Source: Lindgomyces ingoldianus (taxonomy: Eukaryota > Ascomycota > Dothideomycetes > Pleosporales > Lindgomycetaceae). Taken from it: a DNA stretch of 64,000 bases. Shown in pieces: positions 11,102 through 22,834 of the stretch. The stretch's first letter is position 1. Every line of letters begins with the position of its first letter. The notes under the pieces are model-generated. The model saw nothing but the letters and a program-made list of their open reading frames with translations, was not told the DNA's origin and did not search any database. The position numbers and the translations under genes are program-made. The stretch is taken from assembly GCF_010093535.1 (NCBI RefSeq), contig NW_022985168.1:1692613-1756612 (forward strand), read 5' to 3'.

Positions 11102-12290
11102 ATGCATTCGCTACCAAGGCAAATCCGGCCTTTATACGCGTCACTTTTGCAATTAAAACATAAAACTCAAATACAATTGCCTTCTCAACGCCTATTGGCA
11201 GGATGGACGCGTTCTTTCCACGCCGGCACGAGCCTGAGAGTGCTGGAACTCGCTTTCGACTACCATGAGAACGGAGGGAAGGTGACAGGCGCCCCAATTG
11301 TATTTCTTCACGGATTATTTGGGAGCAAGAGGAACAATCGTAGTATGAGCAAGTTCGTCTCCAAGCATCCTCAACTACTGGCTCGCCTTCACTCTCGCCT
11401 TTCACCCTCGCTTATCGACTCGCCGTCCACACCTGCGCTAACCCTCCCTCTCTAGAGCTCTAGCCCGCGATCTATCTCGTCCCGTATACGCCATCGACCT
11501 CCGAAACCACGGTGACTCGCCTCACCACAGAATCCATAACTATACCGCTCTCGCTGAAGACACCGAAAACTTCCTTCAACAACACAATCTCAAGGATGTA
11601 ACGCTAATTGGTCATTCCATGGGCGCGAAAACGGTAATGACAATGGCACTGAGAGATCCGGATTGTTGCGCGAACATTATCGCAGTAGACAATGCGCCCG
11701 TGGACGCGGCGCTCACTAGTGACTTCCCGAGATATGTTGAAGGAATGAGGCGGGTTGAGGAAGCAAAGCTGATGGACTTAAAGGAGGCGGACGAAATGCT
11801 CGAGCCGTATGCGAAGGTATCCATAGCCTCTCCTCCATCCTTGCCATTTACTTGCGGTGCAGAAGATATCATTCTCAAATTTTGAGCTCAATTGACCTGC
11901 GCAGGACCTTCCCGTCCGCCAATTCCTCCTCACAAACCTCATCCGCCCCTCACCCTCCGACCCGCTGAAATTCCGCATCCCCGTACGCACGCTCGCGAAT
12001 GCGCTCGACGACATGGCTGACTTTCCCTTCACCAATCCCGATGCGCAGCGGTTTAACAAGCCAGCGTTATTCGTGCGAGGGACGAGGAGTCATTATGTCA
12101 CCGATGAGACGCTGCCGATAATTGGGAGATTTTTCCCTAGATTTGAATTGGTTGATATAGAAGCGGGGCATTGGGTCGTTAGTGAGAGCCCAGAGGCATT
12201 TCGTCAAGGTAAGTGGCTTTTTCTCGGTTGAAGCTGTTAGTTGCTAATGTTCGATCAGCGGTTGTTGAGTTCTTACAAGCCAAAGAATAG
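11102..12290 (+). CDS. Mitochondrial alpha/beta hydrolase of the ABHD11/IMO32 type
   Basis: Four exons, 11102-11352, 11456-11816, 11905-12208 and 12259-12290, with introns of 103, 88 and 50 nt, give 315 residues. After a basic N-terminus that looks like a mitochondrial presequence (MHSLPRQIRPLYAS...RSFHAG) comes 'LAFDYHE', then 'PIVFLHGLFGSKRNN' (oxyanion loop HGLFGS), 'YAIDLRNHGDSPHH', the nucleophile elbow 'GHSMGAK', 'VDNAPVD', 'FVRGTRSHYV' and the catalytic His in 'AGHWVVSESPEAF'. This set matches ABHD11 (human) and IMO32 (yeast), mitochondrial hydrolases of uncertain substrate. All splice junctions keep frame and restore the motifs. The start is chosen for the presequence; 11000 is an alternative. 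The longest unspliced ORFs here end in introns. Confidence 0.88.
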
Positions 12291-12584
12291 ATTAACCATA
12301 GACTTTCACATACCGTTGATAGACTCACCTGTCTTGCTCACTGCTCCCCCAATCTACGATTGGAACAATTTCCATCATATTGATCCCACCGACAGCTGTA
12401 TCTCCCCTATCAGGCGGAGCTCTCGTTGTGCGCACGGACTAATTTCCACACTTCACCTGAGCGTTTGTCGAACCTGATACCGCACCTATGCCCAATAGGA
12501 CGAGCTCCTCTCTCGCCTAGTATATAAAGTATATTCAGGCAGGAGCTACCTGTGCTCCTTGGGCCTTATACTACCGCTTAATAC

Positions 12585-12860
12585 CTCAGTTTGGCTCTCA
12601 CCAAGGCGACTTGCTCTCCTATCCTTAACCCTCTGTCTGCCTTCGAGACAATTTTCGGCGTGACTCCCGAAATAGGAATTATCTCATTAGCTAGAAGGGC
12701 AGAGGGGATATCTGGCCGTCGCAGAATATGGTCCACCTCTTTGGCAACTACGATTTGGGATCTATCGATAAAGGTACCATTGTAGATGTTGCAGGATCCT
12801 ATGCTCAAGTCACCACTGCTATCCCTAAGTCACCTAGTATGAACTGCGTCGTCTAGGAAC
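12585..12860 (+). pseudogene. O-methyltransferase fragment
   Basis: Two frames give pieces of a fungal secondary-metabolite type O-methyltransferase: 'LSAFETIFGVTPEIG' followed by a helix before the SAM site, then, after a frame change near 12735, 'FGNYDLGSIDKGTIVDVAGS', where VDVAGS corresponds to the VDVGGS SAM-binding motif I. N- and C-terminal parts are absent. Composition is normal, so this decay is not RIP. Confidence 0.6.
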
Positions 12861-14540
12861 TAAGACCACTCCCTGGGTCGCGAGAAACCCGCCGCGCTAA
12901 GAAAAATAGTAGAGACTTTAACTTTCAGCAACTTAGACCCTCTGCACCCATTAATTTTTACTATATTTCAGCATAGTTTGTGTGCTATCGCTGCTTCTAA
13001 ATATCCAAAACCTGTCCTCCCTAGAACATTCCGTATGCATTATTGCCTTTGTGTCTAGTCATACTAAACTACTTTTTACAGTATACTATACTTTCTTTTC
13101 TATAGCGATACTATTAAGCTTTTACTACTTATAGTATTCATAAAAGGTGTAGATCCAAGTATTAGAGCCTTACGATAGTGCTAGGGCGTTCTTATTTGCT
13201 TGTCTGCTGTAGCAAGCAAATTAATGCATGGTTGCTACGCAGGTTAGTACCTCTAGTGAAAGCCATTACTAATTCTAACTAGTTAGTGCAAAACTAAAAC
13301 AATCCCACCTTGCATAATTGTTACGGTGTGGTTTACCTTTTGTGGCTATAGGGCCTGTAGCTGTACAGTCTTAGCAAGCGAGCCGACCTTAACCCTGTAG
13401 CCTTGCGGTCTCACCAGAACCTTAATTATGCCTCCAGTTAACACCTCAAGTTTTTGAGACAGGATGAAAGGCTGAATATTTGGACAAGCTACTAGGCTGA
13501 GGGAAGGTGCGGCCGTAGCAGGAGTTGCTTCTTGCGCTATGCCCTGCATTATCGATAAAGTTAGGCTTGTTCATCGCAAGGCGCTGCGCTGCAGGTTGGC
13601 GACTACGCCGCATACGAGAGACCCTGATAGCAACGATATGTGTCCTATAGCAATTGGCATGCATGACTTTAGCCTTACGTTAAAGTGCGATTGTAGCAAG
13701 AAGGTCATTGCGAATGCTGAACTGGTGCAGATACGGGCGGCCAGCCCGTGTCAGCATGCATAAATACAAGTGAAATCTAAGTGTCACGAAAGTATCCGAG
13801 CACTAAACATTGCCACATCAAGCAGGGGGGATAGCGGACCCGCTTCGACCCTTACCTCATGCGAGAGGTGGGATCCGCTCCATCCACCCCCTTTGTGAGA
13901 GACGACGAGGATATTCACCTTGGAGATTCCTTTAATAGAATTTTAGCGCCTGGCTTAACTGGTTCCTGCTGCAGAGCGGGCCCTGTCAAGGCAGACTGAA
14001 CGGAAGTATCTCTGGTGTAGGCGTGGGGAGCGGAAAAGCGAACAGGTCGGCAATGGAGCGCTTGGCACAGAAAAACGAGTAGATATGTGCACGATAGGGT
14101 GGCTCGGGCAACGAAGGCCAGGAAGAAAGCACGGTTCGGTGGTGACTAAGGTGGTAGCGATACAGTCCACGGAGAACTGCTGAGGTCGGACAGCGTAACG
14201 TTCGGCGGAGAAGCTCCAATTGCAGGAAACATTGGGCCTAGGGCGAGACATGGTGGACAACCAGTAATATGCAGTATGGGACCGTTAACTTGCGCTGCGT
14301 GAACTGTTAAGGCCTACATTGGTCGTTCAGTCCCATGTGCCCTGGGTACGAGAAAGAGGAAGAGTGGATCCTCGAACGACAACGTCATAAATAAGGAGCT
14401 GAGAATCTCCCAAGCAAACATGAAGAGAGGGAGGGAAGCGCAGTTGTAGGTATAGCGGGGATTAAGAAGGGCGAGTTTGCACTTCTGTGGTATGGGATAT
14501 GGGGAGGTGGTGAGCTAATGCGATTGTGCCGGTGATTGGG
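12861..14540. other. Intergenic, decayed, no gene seen
   Basis: Short ORFs on both strands without recognisable motifs; 12950-13320 is AT-rich, the rest has ordinary composition. Confidence 0.4.
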
Positions 14541-14544
14541 CCTA

Positions 14545-14910
14545 CGTGTACGTAGCAGTGGGGGGTGTTGGTCTCGCAGCTATCTGGATCGTGAAGCACT
14601 TAGTGCCACTATCATTCCGACGGTAAGGACCCAGCACATGACGTATTTTGTCTGTCTTTTAGTGCGGACTTCGTAATTGACTACCGAAAACGCTATTGGC
14701 TTGAAAAGGCGAAGAAGCTGACTTCCAATAGATGTGGTGTGGACATCGCATACGACCCTGTGGGACTAATAGCCCAGTAAATAAGTGCACAGCTTGGAAC
14801 GGGAGACTTCTCGTCGTTGGTTTTGTAGCCGTTGACATCGAGAAGATGACCATGAACATAATCTTATTGAAGAATATTAATGTTGGACTCCACTTGCATG
14901 TACTCGGCCA
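14545..14910 (+). pseudogene. Zinc-type NADPH:quinone oxidoreductase fragment
   Basis: Pieces of the Rossmann domain of an MDR-family quinone oxidoreductase are visible. 'GGVGLAAIWIVKHL' (about 14560-14600) is the nucleotide-binding motif (AGGVGLAAIQ in active relatives). A possible intron follows (GTAAGG...TTTTAG), then 'ADFVIDYRKRYWLEKAKKLT', 'GVDIAYDPVGLI', and after a frame break 'CTAWNGRLLVVGFVAVDIEK' and 'ILLKNINVGLH'. The catalytic N-terminal domain and the C-terminus are missing, and at least one frame change separates the pieces. Confidence 0.65.
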
Positions 14911-15662
14911 TGGAGCCGGAGATGGTGGACATAGTCTGGGACGGCATATTCAAATTAATGAACGCTAGAAGGTACAGAGGAACCTGCTTCAAGGGCTAGG
15001 ATTACATTGGCTTGCAGAATCTCCTAGCTGACCTAAGGGGTTAGGTAGCAGAGATAGTTGGGTAAAAGTAATGGTGAATGTACCTCAGGATGGTCAAAAC
15101 AAAATGTGAAGAGAGGCACAGGCTGTTACGGAGCTTTCCAAATCGATTATACATTGTGCACTGGGCATCATGGCTTCTCCTTTACCTCGTAGCCGTGAAT
15201 CGCGTCCATAATAGTGCGCTAGATTCGCCTCTAGATCGGCTTAACCAGCGAAAGCAAGAGAACAAACATAACTTTATTACATGAGCCTTTCTTATGACCA
15301 ACGATTTAAACACACTTAAGTATTGGTTGCTGACACTCTTCCAAGTTGCTTTAGAACCGGATCGTAACGTAAGAGGCCTAGGAAGCATCGCCACCGACAG
15401 AACTTTGTCTAGGCACAAGGGTAAAAGACTCGCGGGGTACCTTGTTGCTTTGCTATGCCTTGAAAAAGACAGGTATTCAAACCATGATGGTAGTTGATGC
15501 CAAAGTTCGCGGCAGTCGTCGAATACGCCGATCTGCGTAAGCGGTCTCAGCCGAACTTTTATGCTTTGGCATATAGACAACGACGAGATCAGACGGTCAA
15601 ACCTGCGGACGAATTCGGTTTGGCCGCCTGGCGTAAAGTCCCTGCACCGTTTGTGCAGCATC
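14911..15662. other. Intergenic region downstream of the STAND-domain gene
   Basis: A 166-residue minus frame at 15182-15682 has no domain-like features. It overlaps the 3' end of the next gene in a different frame and is not believed. Confidence 0.4.
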
Positions 15663-18635
15663 TCACTTCGTCTTTCTTCCATGAAACATTCGATCGAGTT
15701 TCGAAGTGCGATAGGAGACGGCAGGCATTCCCGCGTACTTGCGCTCTGTACGACCGGTCACGCAATCCAATATGCTTCCCACAATATCCTTCTTGCCAAT
15801 CTCGTTCCCGACATCGAGAACTATGCAGCCTTCAGGTTTCAGGATGCGGGCAATACCCTCGATCCTAGACTCTTCTTCTTCATCACTACCGTACGGGTTA
15901 TCACTCTTCTCTCCTATGCAAAGTAATATCTGAAGGGGTATATCCTTCTCATCATTGTGGACCTGCTGAGAGAAATTTAAATTAGGGTTTCCAGTCAGAT
16001 ATGAAGTGTGCTGTACGCTTGTTAGCCGAGAAGCCGCTGTTCTTACTAGGCGACCAACCTCGTATATATGGCATGTGACGTGGCGACCCTGGATTTTCTT
16101 CGGACGACTTTTATACAGAGCTTTGTCTTTGTCAGTCATTTGAATCCATGCTTTTTCCTTGATCGTGGAATCGTCTTCCAGCTCCGTCCAAGGCTGGAGA
16201 AGGCCAATGCGGGAAAGCGTGCCTGCGGTGTACCTATTGCGCAAACTTGAGTTGTATGAAATGCAAATCAAAGCATTTTGCCAGATGTCTTTCCAACCGT
16301 CGCTGACGGCGTGAGACAAGCTCTCTTTGATACTTATTAAGGTTTTCTGAAGAGGTCCATCATGTCCATCATAAGTATGCCTTACTATCTTCCACCAGGT
16401 GGCCGTGCCATAACGAATGACGATAAATATTTTAGTTTTCCTGGGTGGAGCAAAGAGCATCTGACGTGGTTGATAATTCTCTAGGCACATGTCGCGAGGT
16501 TTGCAGGTGACCGCAGTGTATCTTGTGCGAGTGTGCTCATCCTTTCCATCCAGTAGTGGCCGAGGCGGAAAAACACTAAGAACTGATGAGGTAACTGAGA
16601 CGTCGAAAACAAGTTCTCCGTGGTGATATGGCAGCCTAAAAATAGGTGGATCCTTTACTGCGCGGAAATCTCCCTTCCCGCCCATAGGTATCAGTTGTCC
16701 CAGACCAGCTTCTCCCTGGCCTGCCAATCCTGAGTCTGGCTCTGATGATTCGTGAAGTAATTTAGTTTCGGTATCATATGTCATTGGATCTTTGGGTGGT
16801 TTTATTTCCCCATCTATAACCACCGGAAGAGATTGTCGAGGGTCTACTTCCGATCTTGAAAGGAGCTTGAGGTCGGACACTCTTGTGGCAAGCGTGCTAC
16901 CTGGATTTATTTCTCGGCTGGACTCCTCCGCTAGTAGTCTTTCGCCATCGACATCTCTAGAGGCAGAGTGCTTGATACCCTTGCGATGCTGCATGCCATT
17001 AATTTGCTGGATGCTGGCGTCATTCTTCTGTAAAGGGAGTTGGGGCACCATCCCTTCTGATTTCCTACGACCCTTCAACTGAGGTTTACCAGGAGAGGCT
17101 GTATGTCCCGCGGATCCAACCGATTCTCTATGAACCTTCAAGGGGCGAAGTTCATCAGGCGAGATCAAATGGGCTCCCAACCCTCCTATATGGTGGCGGT
17201 GACTTTGTGGCAGGCTACCAGGTGGATTATTGAGGGTAGTGCGGTCCCTGGGTTCACCATTGTGCATTCCTTTGAGAGCGCCAGACCGTACGTGTAAGAT
17301 CGCTTCTCGGTCAGTCGCCGAAGGAGAAGTCTGAAGCAGTTGGGGACTACCATCAACCAAACGCCCAGATCCGAGTGTTTGTATTGGGTCAGTTGCACTA
17401 TGGGCATACATTTCGGGCCTCGGCTGTTTATCATCCACAGAGGGTGGAATAGCATCAAGTCTGAGGCTAATCGATTGGGATGAATGTGATAGTTGGTGAT
17501 GATGCAAATTGTTTGGGGAATCGGAGCAATCACCAATGTCCAGCGGGTTATCTTTTACCGTGTGGGCATGGCGTGGTGATGAAGTGGCGAGATGGGCAGT
17601 GGTATTCTCGACCTCATGTTGGGTGGGCGCGCCAGTGGTTGTTTTCGTTGAGGGTATCCCTGTCGGGGATGCAAAGACAAATCCAGAAGCACCTGGTACT
17701 CCAGGAAGGATATCAGACCTAGGTTGAACTAGCGGAAGTGCGGCCGTTGGGGATAAAGGAGTGATAGATGTATCGACTGTTACATCAGGGAGTGAATTTG
17801 CTCTTCCTAGAGAAGAGGCAGATGTGTTGGGTTCGCTTGCAGGTGGTTTCTGAGATATTTCGACTGCAGGAGAAGCTGGTCGACTAGTAGTCGAAGAACT
17901 TGCACTATCGGACTGACCGACAGAGAAGGGCTCGTAAACTGTCTCTGCATAGCTCGTGAGGTCATCTAGATACCTCTGTAACATGAAATTGGAGTTGCCT
18001 CTCGGAGCGTCCACTGGAAGTCTTGCTTGTAACCGTGCAATTTCCTCCAATATCTGCGTTGTATCATCCTTAATCGCCGTCACGTTGTCGCAGAGCTGTC
18101 CAGTGTCCTTCTTGATATCTCTGGCTATAGCATTGTTCCCTTTCGCAATGGTACTGTTCGCAATCACCATTAGCGTATGGTTACAGTCTCTGCTGAAAGG
18201 ATGGAGAAAGAGCATTTACATCGCTACCATATCTAGAGCAAGCTCTAGGGCAGACTTATGAGCTTCCAAGCCAAACCTCAGCTTCGCCATATCTCCCTTC
18301 CCTCCTCCCACTGTCCAATATCCCGCCTTGCCTAGCTTTGAGTCTCCATGATTTTTCAGCGAAGCTTCCATCTCGGCCACAACACCGTCGCAGTTCATGA
18401 TGATCCCGAGGATTTGATTTTGAAGAGTTGGTGGAATGGTTGTATTCGATATATCGGCGGTGTCGTCAGCCAGTAGCTCCAACACGGTCTTAAGGGATAG
18501 AAGCTCCCTGGAAATTGCGTCTAGATCTCCGCGAGCGTCTCTCACATCCCTGACGAACCCAGTCACCAAGGCTGACGTCTTTGCAACCGCCCCAACGAGT
18601 GTTGCACAGGACACAGATATGGAAAGCGGATCCAT
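15663..18635 (-). CDS. Protein with a fungal STAND N-terminal (Helo-like) domain and an uncharacterised C-terminal domain
   Basis: Exon 1 is 18635-18220 and exon 2 is 18153-15663, joined by a 66-nt intron (GTAAAT...GAACAG, branch CTAAT), giving about 968 residues. The start 'MDPLSISVSCATLVGAV' is the hallmark of the domain found at the N-terminus of many fungal STAND/NLR-like proteins; 'KTVLELLADD', 'IIMNCDGVVAEME' and 'LEAHKSALELALDMV' complete it (residues 1-140). A heptad-like region (IKKDTGQLCDNVTAIKDDTT) follows. Residues 200-580 are Ser/Pro-rich and disordered. A compact C-terminal region from about 600 ('LPYHHGELVFDVSV...') has no family I recognise. No NB-ARC or NACHT ATPase and no ankyrin or WD repeats are present, so it is not a full NLR. 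The ORF starting upstream at 18767 has a less likely start. Confidence 0.75.
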
Positions 18636-18767
18636 TATGGGATGAGAGAGGTGATAGAAACATAGGTGGGGCTTCCGACTTGCATTGAAAGCGAAAGCTG
18701 AAGGTGGCGGTGGCTGGGCCGAATAAGCAAATTCGCTAGCCCTTAAAATTTGTAATGGGCTGCCCAA

Positions 18768-19939
18768 TCAACCTTGGGCTCGGCGTCTCGTCATGCTCCA
18801 TTGTAGCCTTGCAGTGGGCATGAATCAAATAGCTCCTCGCGGTATCTCAGTCCAAAATACATCACTTCTCTCACAACTCATGCGCTCTGCATGGCTACAA
18901 ATTTGATGTATCAGTCCGCGTGCGCATCTACCATGATGTGCAAGAAAAAAAAAGAAAAAAAAAAGGAGATGATTTTGTGAGTATTGTAGTATTAATTTAC
19001 TGCCTAATGAACAGCAAGAACCACTATGAGCAGTATGACAGCACAGAATGATGCCGTTAGCACTAGCCATGGTGGGGCAGGCTCATGAAGAATGACAACT
19101 AAGGTTAAGGCAAAAATACTATTAGAATCTAAAAATTTTGTTTCAGCAACGGCAGTAATTACATCATCGACGACGGTGATTGTATTGACAACGGTGGTGA
19201 ATTGTATCTCGAGAGTTGAGCGCCGATCAAATTGGTTGGATGGACCCGGTTCGGAGAAACTATGACCCGTACTACGAGCCGAGACTCCGATGACGGATCG
19301 CTACTTCCTTGTGAGACAATGACCTGCCATCGTCAACTTCATTTTATCAAGACTTCTCTCTTATTCACCTTTAATTTCAGCCGCGTCTATGCTGGTCATT
19401 CCTGTCCGACTTTTTCTACTAGGCCACAGGCCAGCGAATTGACAATGCTACAGCTGTGTAACAAGTGCCACGTCCTAATCCGCACACAAGCAGTTTCCCT
19501 TCTCGTTTAGAGAATTGAGCTGCTCCTGTTCTGCCCTGAGCTGCTCCTTACTGTGTAGTTGGGGTGAGCAGATCCCGAGTTGAGGCTGAGTAGCCTGAGC
19601 ACGGGCTTGAGTAACACAAACGCCCCTTGCGCGCGCTAGAGCGGGGCCTGTTTCTGGCCTCTCGGAGCCGGCTATTCTTTCCCGGACCCACCTGCTGCTT
19701 GATGCTAACCACACACCACCAAAAGGTACCTAGAAGCTGTCCCATTCGTCCTGGTGATCAATTCCACTTCACATCCAACTAGACAACGATCGGGGAACTA
19801 TTGAGCACAAAATCTACATGGGCCCTGTATTTGCTCTCATTATTGACTTCGTTCTTCTAGTTACGATCTGATAGCACGAATCATTTTTTACCACCGCGAC
19901 TCCTCACAACTGTAGTAGAAGAGCTTCGATGACGGACGG
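18768..19939. other. Intergenic region, no gene seen
   Basis: Contains an A-rich tract (AAAAAAAAAGAAAAAAAAAA, about 18943-18963). No frame of note. Confidence 0.4.
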
Positions 19940-20461
19940 AGGCAGATGACGCCGTGGGCCAACATGCTCAGCCCGGACTCGCATTCCGCGCCATTGGACA
20001 AGGCTTACTTGCCATAACTCTCCTTCTAGCCATACAAGCAGCGCTTCCAGACTCCGAGATTGCAAGTGCGACGGGAATGTATGAATTCCTCAGATCCTTC
20101 GGATTCATCTGGGGTGTCACAGCCCCCTCGTTGATATTCAACGCTTTTTTCGACAGGGAATCCTATCGGGTCTCGGATGCAGCGATTCGGGAATCCTTGG
20201 CGGAGGCAACGCATACGGTTCAGCAAGCATTGAATATCGCACCAATCTCTCCGTGCCTCTTCAGGCAGAGATTGCCCAAGTTTATGAGCTTTCCTTGCAG
20301 ATAGTGTGGCGTATTGCAGTCGGGTTTGCCTTATTCGGGTTTCTCCACAGTTTTGGAGCTCGTCAGCTAGAACTCCGGAAGCATGTGGCAGGGGATTTCC
20401 GGTTGAAGGAAAGGGAAAGTAGAGAAGTTCCATACGCACGGCAAGACCAGGGTAGTAAGTG
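19940..20461 (+). pseudogene. C-terminal fragment of an MFS transporter
   Basis: Frame one reads 'VGQHAQPGLAFRAIGQGLLA', a hydrophobic segment ('ITLLLAIQAALPDSE') and 'ASATGMYEFLRSFGFIWGVT', the last helices of a drug-efflux-type major facilitator. Near 20200 the frame must shift to continue with 'GGGNAYGSASIEYR', 'LSLQIVWRIAVGFALFGFL' and a basic cytosolic tail. The N-terminal ten or so helices are missing. Not RIP-like in composition. Confidence 0.6.
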
Positions 20462-21165
20462 AGCTAGCCCATTGGCAGATAATGAGGGTGCGGATGAAGA
20501 ATTACTTGCAGGAAGGAAACCACTATTCTGTGGAATTTAGCACATCCAATCAAACGCTCTCGAAGCTCTGTGATCTAAGGTGGTAGTATTGTGAGAACTG
20601 TGCCGTAATGCTGATGACGCATGGAGCGGATGGGACAGCGCCGCCATATGACAAATCGACTGGCAGTGCCGCAATAAGCGTAATCGCCAATGCAGGCAGA
20701 AGTGGAGATTCAATCTGAACTTGAGGTACGTCACGTCTATTCTCGTCCCATTATTGAAATGATGGGACAGCTTTGTGACTGATTGAATTGTCTCCGGACG
20801 AAACTCTGCAGCAGATTCGAACGCACGAAGTTGAGCATAAGCTTTTGCCTAGAACACCTCCGCCCTCTCGCTTACCGCCCCGTGGGTCGGTGGTCTCAAA
20901 CGATGGGGTGTCGCTAGAAGAGCGGGCGTTGGCTTCCCATATCCGCTTGCCTCGTTGCACAGCATGCGCATCGGTGTCCAAATTAGCGCCCGCGTGGGGC
21001 ACCGGGGCAATGAAAGTCGTTTCGTAGAAGGTACAACATCTCTGCGTTGGTGTCTGACGTGACAAAAGAGCATTGCGGATTCCGCTCCCGCCTTGGCCTT
21101 TTTACGTAGTTGTGATAGAGTCGAGGACGTAGTTACTTAAACCAGCCCTTCTGTCTTCACTATCA
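20462..21165. other. Intergenic region upstream of the hemerythrin-like gene
   Basis: No supported gene. Expected to hold the promoter of the hemerythrin-like gene. Confidence 0.35.
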
Positions 21166-22003
21166 ATGCTTTCAGCTCCAACAATGACTGCCAGTACCGC
21201 CTGGGTCGATGGCCCTTTCCAACTATTGGAAACACCTTCTGCAACGAAAAATGTGGTATGCATCGCCATCTTTATGTCCCGCGAAGCCGTACTCGAGTAC
21301 TCAAGTGAAATTTGGTTAGGATGATCATCCCGCTCATTACATCGCAAACGAGGTGGCATTTGCCCATAATGCTATGCTACGAGGACCGAATGCTATTTAT
21401 CTCCAGGCGCCGCATATCAGTGCTACAGATATTTCCGACTTTCTTTTCTTTGTTGCCTCATGGTCCGCATGGGTGGTGCACCACTATACCATTGAAGAAG
21501 ACAAAATGTTCCCACTATTTGAATCAGTCTCTGGAGTCAAGTCTCTTCGGCAGAACGTCGAACAGCATCATGCTTTCTCTGGTGGGCTCGCTGAACTCAA
21601 TAAATACGCAACCACTACCTCAACAGAAGGGTACTCGGGCCCCAAAGTTCAGGAGATGATCAGATCGTTCGGAAGCACCCTCCGAACGGATCTTGGGGAC
21701 GAGATTGACACTCTTTGGGCTATGGACTCCGTTCCAGCGAATACAGCTGGAAGTGAGCGACTGCTCTCAATCTACAAGCAGTGTGAGGCAGAAGCTGGAA
21801 AACAAGACAAGGCAATCGTGCCACCAATGGTACTTGGGTTGTGTGACCGAACCTTTCAAGGTGGAAATGATTGGCCAAAAATGCCTTTGGGATCGGCTTG
21901 GATCGTGCATTACATGTTTGGGAGGAAGCATCGTGGATCTTGGAGGTTTCTTCCGAGTGATACTTGGAGAAACCCTAAGAAGCTTTATGCTCTAGGTGAA
22001 TGA
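21166..22003 (+). CDS. Hemerythrin-like (HHE domain) protein
   Basis: Exons 21166-21255 and 21320-22003, with a 64-nt intron (GTATGC...GGTTAG), give 257 residues. After 'WVDGPFQLLETP' the spliced product continues 'DDHPAHYIANEVAFAHNAML', then 'RGPNAIYLQAPHI', 'WVVHHYTIEEDKMFPLFE' and 'NVEQHHAFSGGLAELNKY'. The histidines and acidic residues of HxxxxHN, HHxxxEE and EQHxxF are those expected for a four-helix hemerythrin-type di-iron site. Fungal proteins of this layout are common and mostly uncharacterised; iron or oxygen/NO sensing is a fair guess but not shown. The C-terminal part ('WPKMPLGSAWIVHYMFGRKH', ending 'NPKKLYALGE') is typical of the fungal subfamily. No signal peptide. Confidence 0.85.
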
Positions 22004-22834
22004 ATCAATATGACTGTTGTACCTAGGTACTTAGAGGAGAGGCCCAGTCTATACATCTAGGAAACTTTGTCTTACTTGCATGTTTTATTTCCCAGAAGTG
22101 TATCACCCACAGAATGATTTAGACCTATTCCTGAATAAGGGACTATCTCTTACCTGTAATTGTGAGTATCTTCCCTCCAGGTCAGTCAATCGACGTTAGT
22201 CCAGTATGTCCTCGCTACATCATCATGCATAGGATGTCGAGTCCGCAAAGTTTCTTTGGAGCAGGAGTTTGGGCCGGTAAATTATCAGTTTTAGGGGCGT
22301 GTAGAACTTCTAATATAGTCCATAGAGTGTAATGAAAGAACCTAACAATTAAAATTGCTGTCAAGTGGCACGCACCCCTGTTTCCAAAGCAAGAAACAAT
22401 CTCGGTAGCAAGCAATTTCCTATTAGTATAACACTTACGTTGACTTAATTGCACATAATAAGTTTGTGGCCCTTACCGCTTAATAGCCAACTAGATCGTT
22501 TACGGTGAATTTGTGGAGAGTAATCGTATTTTCCAAGGCGACTACACTTAGGGAACACCAGCATAGATCTCTAGGAGGCTGCAGCTACATGTGCTATTAT
22601 AGGCGAATTAAGCTTACTAAAATGTTGAACATCGCTCCATAAGCGTGTTGTGCTACAGAACCAGTGACAGCAACTGGGCCCTTTGAGCGGTGGTAGAGGC
22701 AATATGACATTGATACACTACAGATACTAACTTCACAGTCTACGTAAGAACAGTATTGTACTACTAGATCTCGGATCATAACTAAGCTGATACCCGATAG
22801 GAGTGTGAATTATACCCTGTAGCGCGTCAGCTAG
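22004..22834. other. Intergenic region, no gene seen
   Basis: No supported frame on either strand; somewhat AT-rich. Confidence 0.4.

Noticed and set aside
13955..14260. Overlapping minus frames of 77 and 101 codons
   Set aside because: Two frames of one Pro/Ser-rich stretch, no start context, no domain; probably chance.
15182..15868. Minus- and plus-strand frames of 121-166 codons
   Set aside because: They overlap the 3' end of the STAND-domain gene or decayed intergenic sequence and show no motif.
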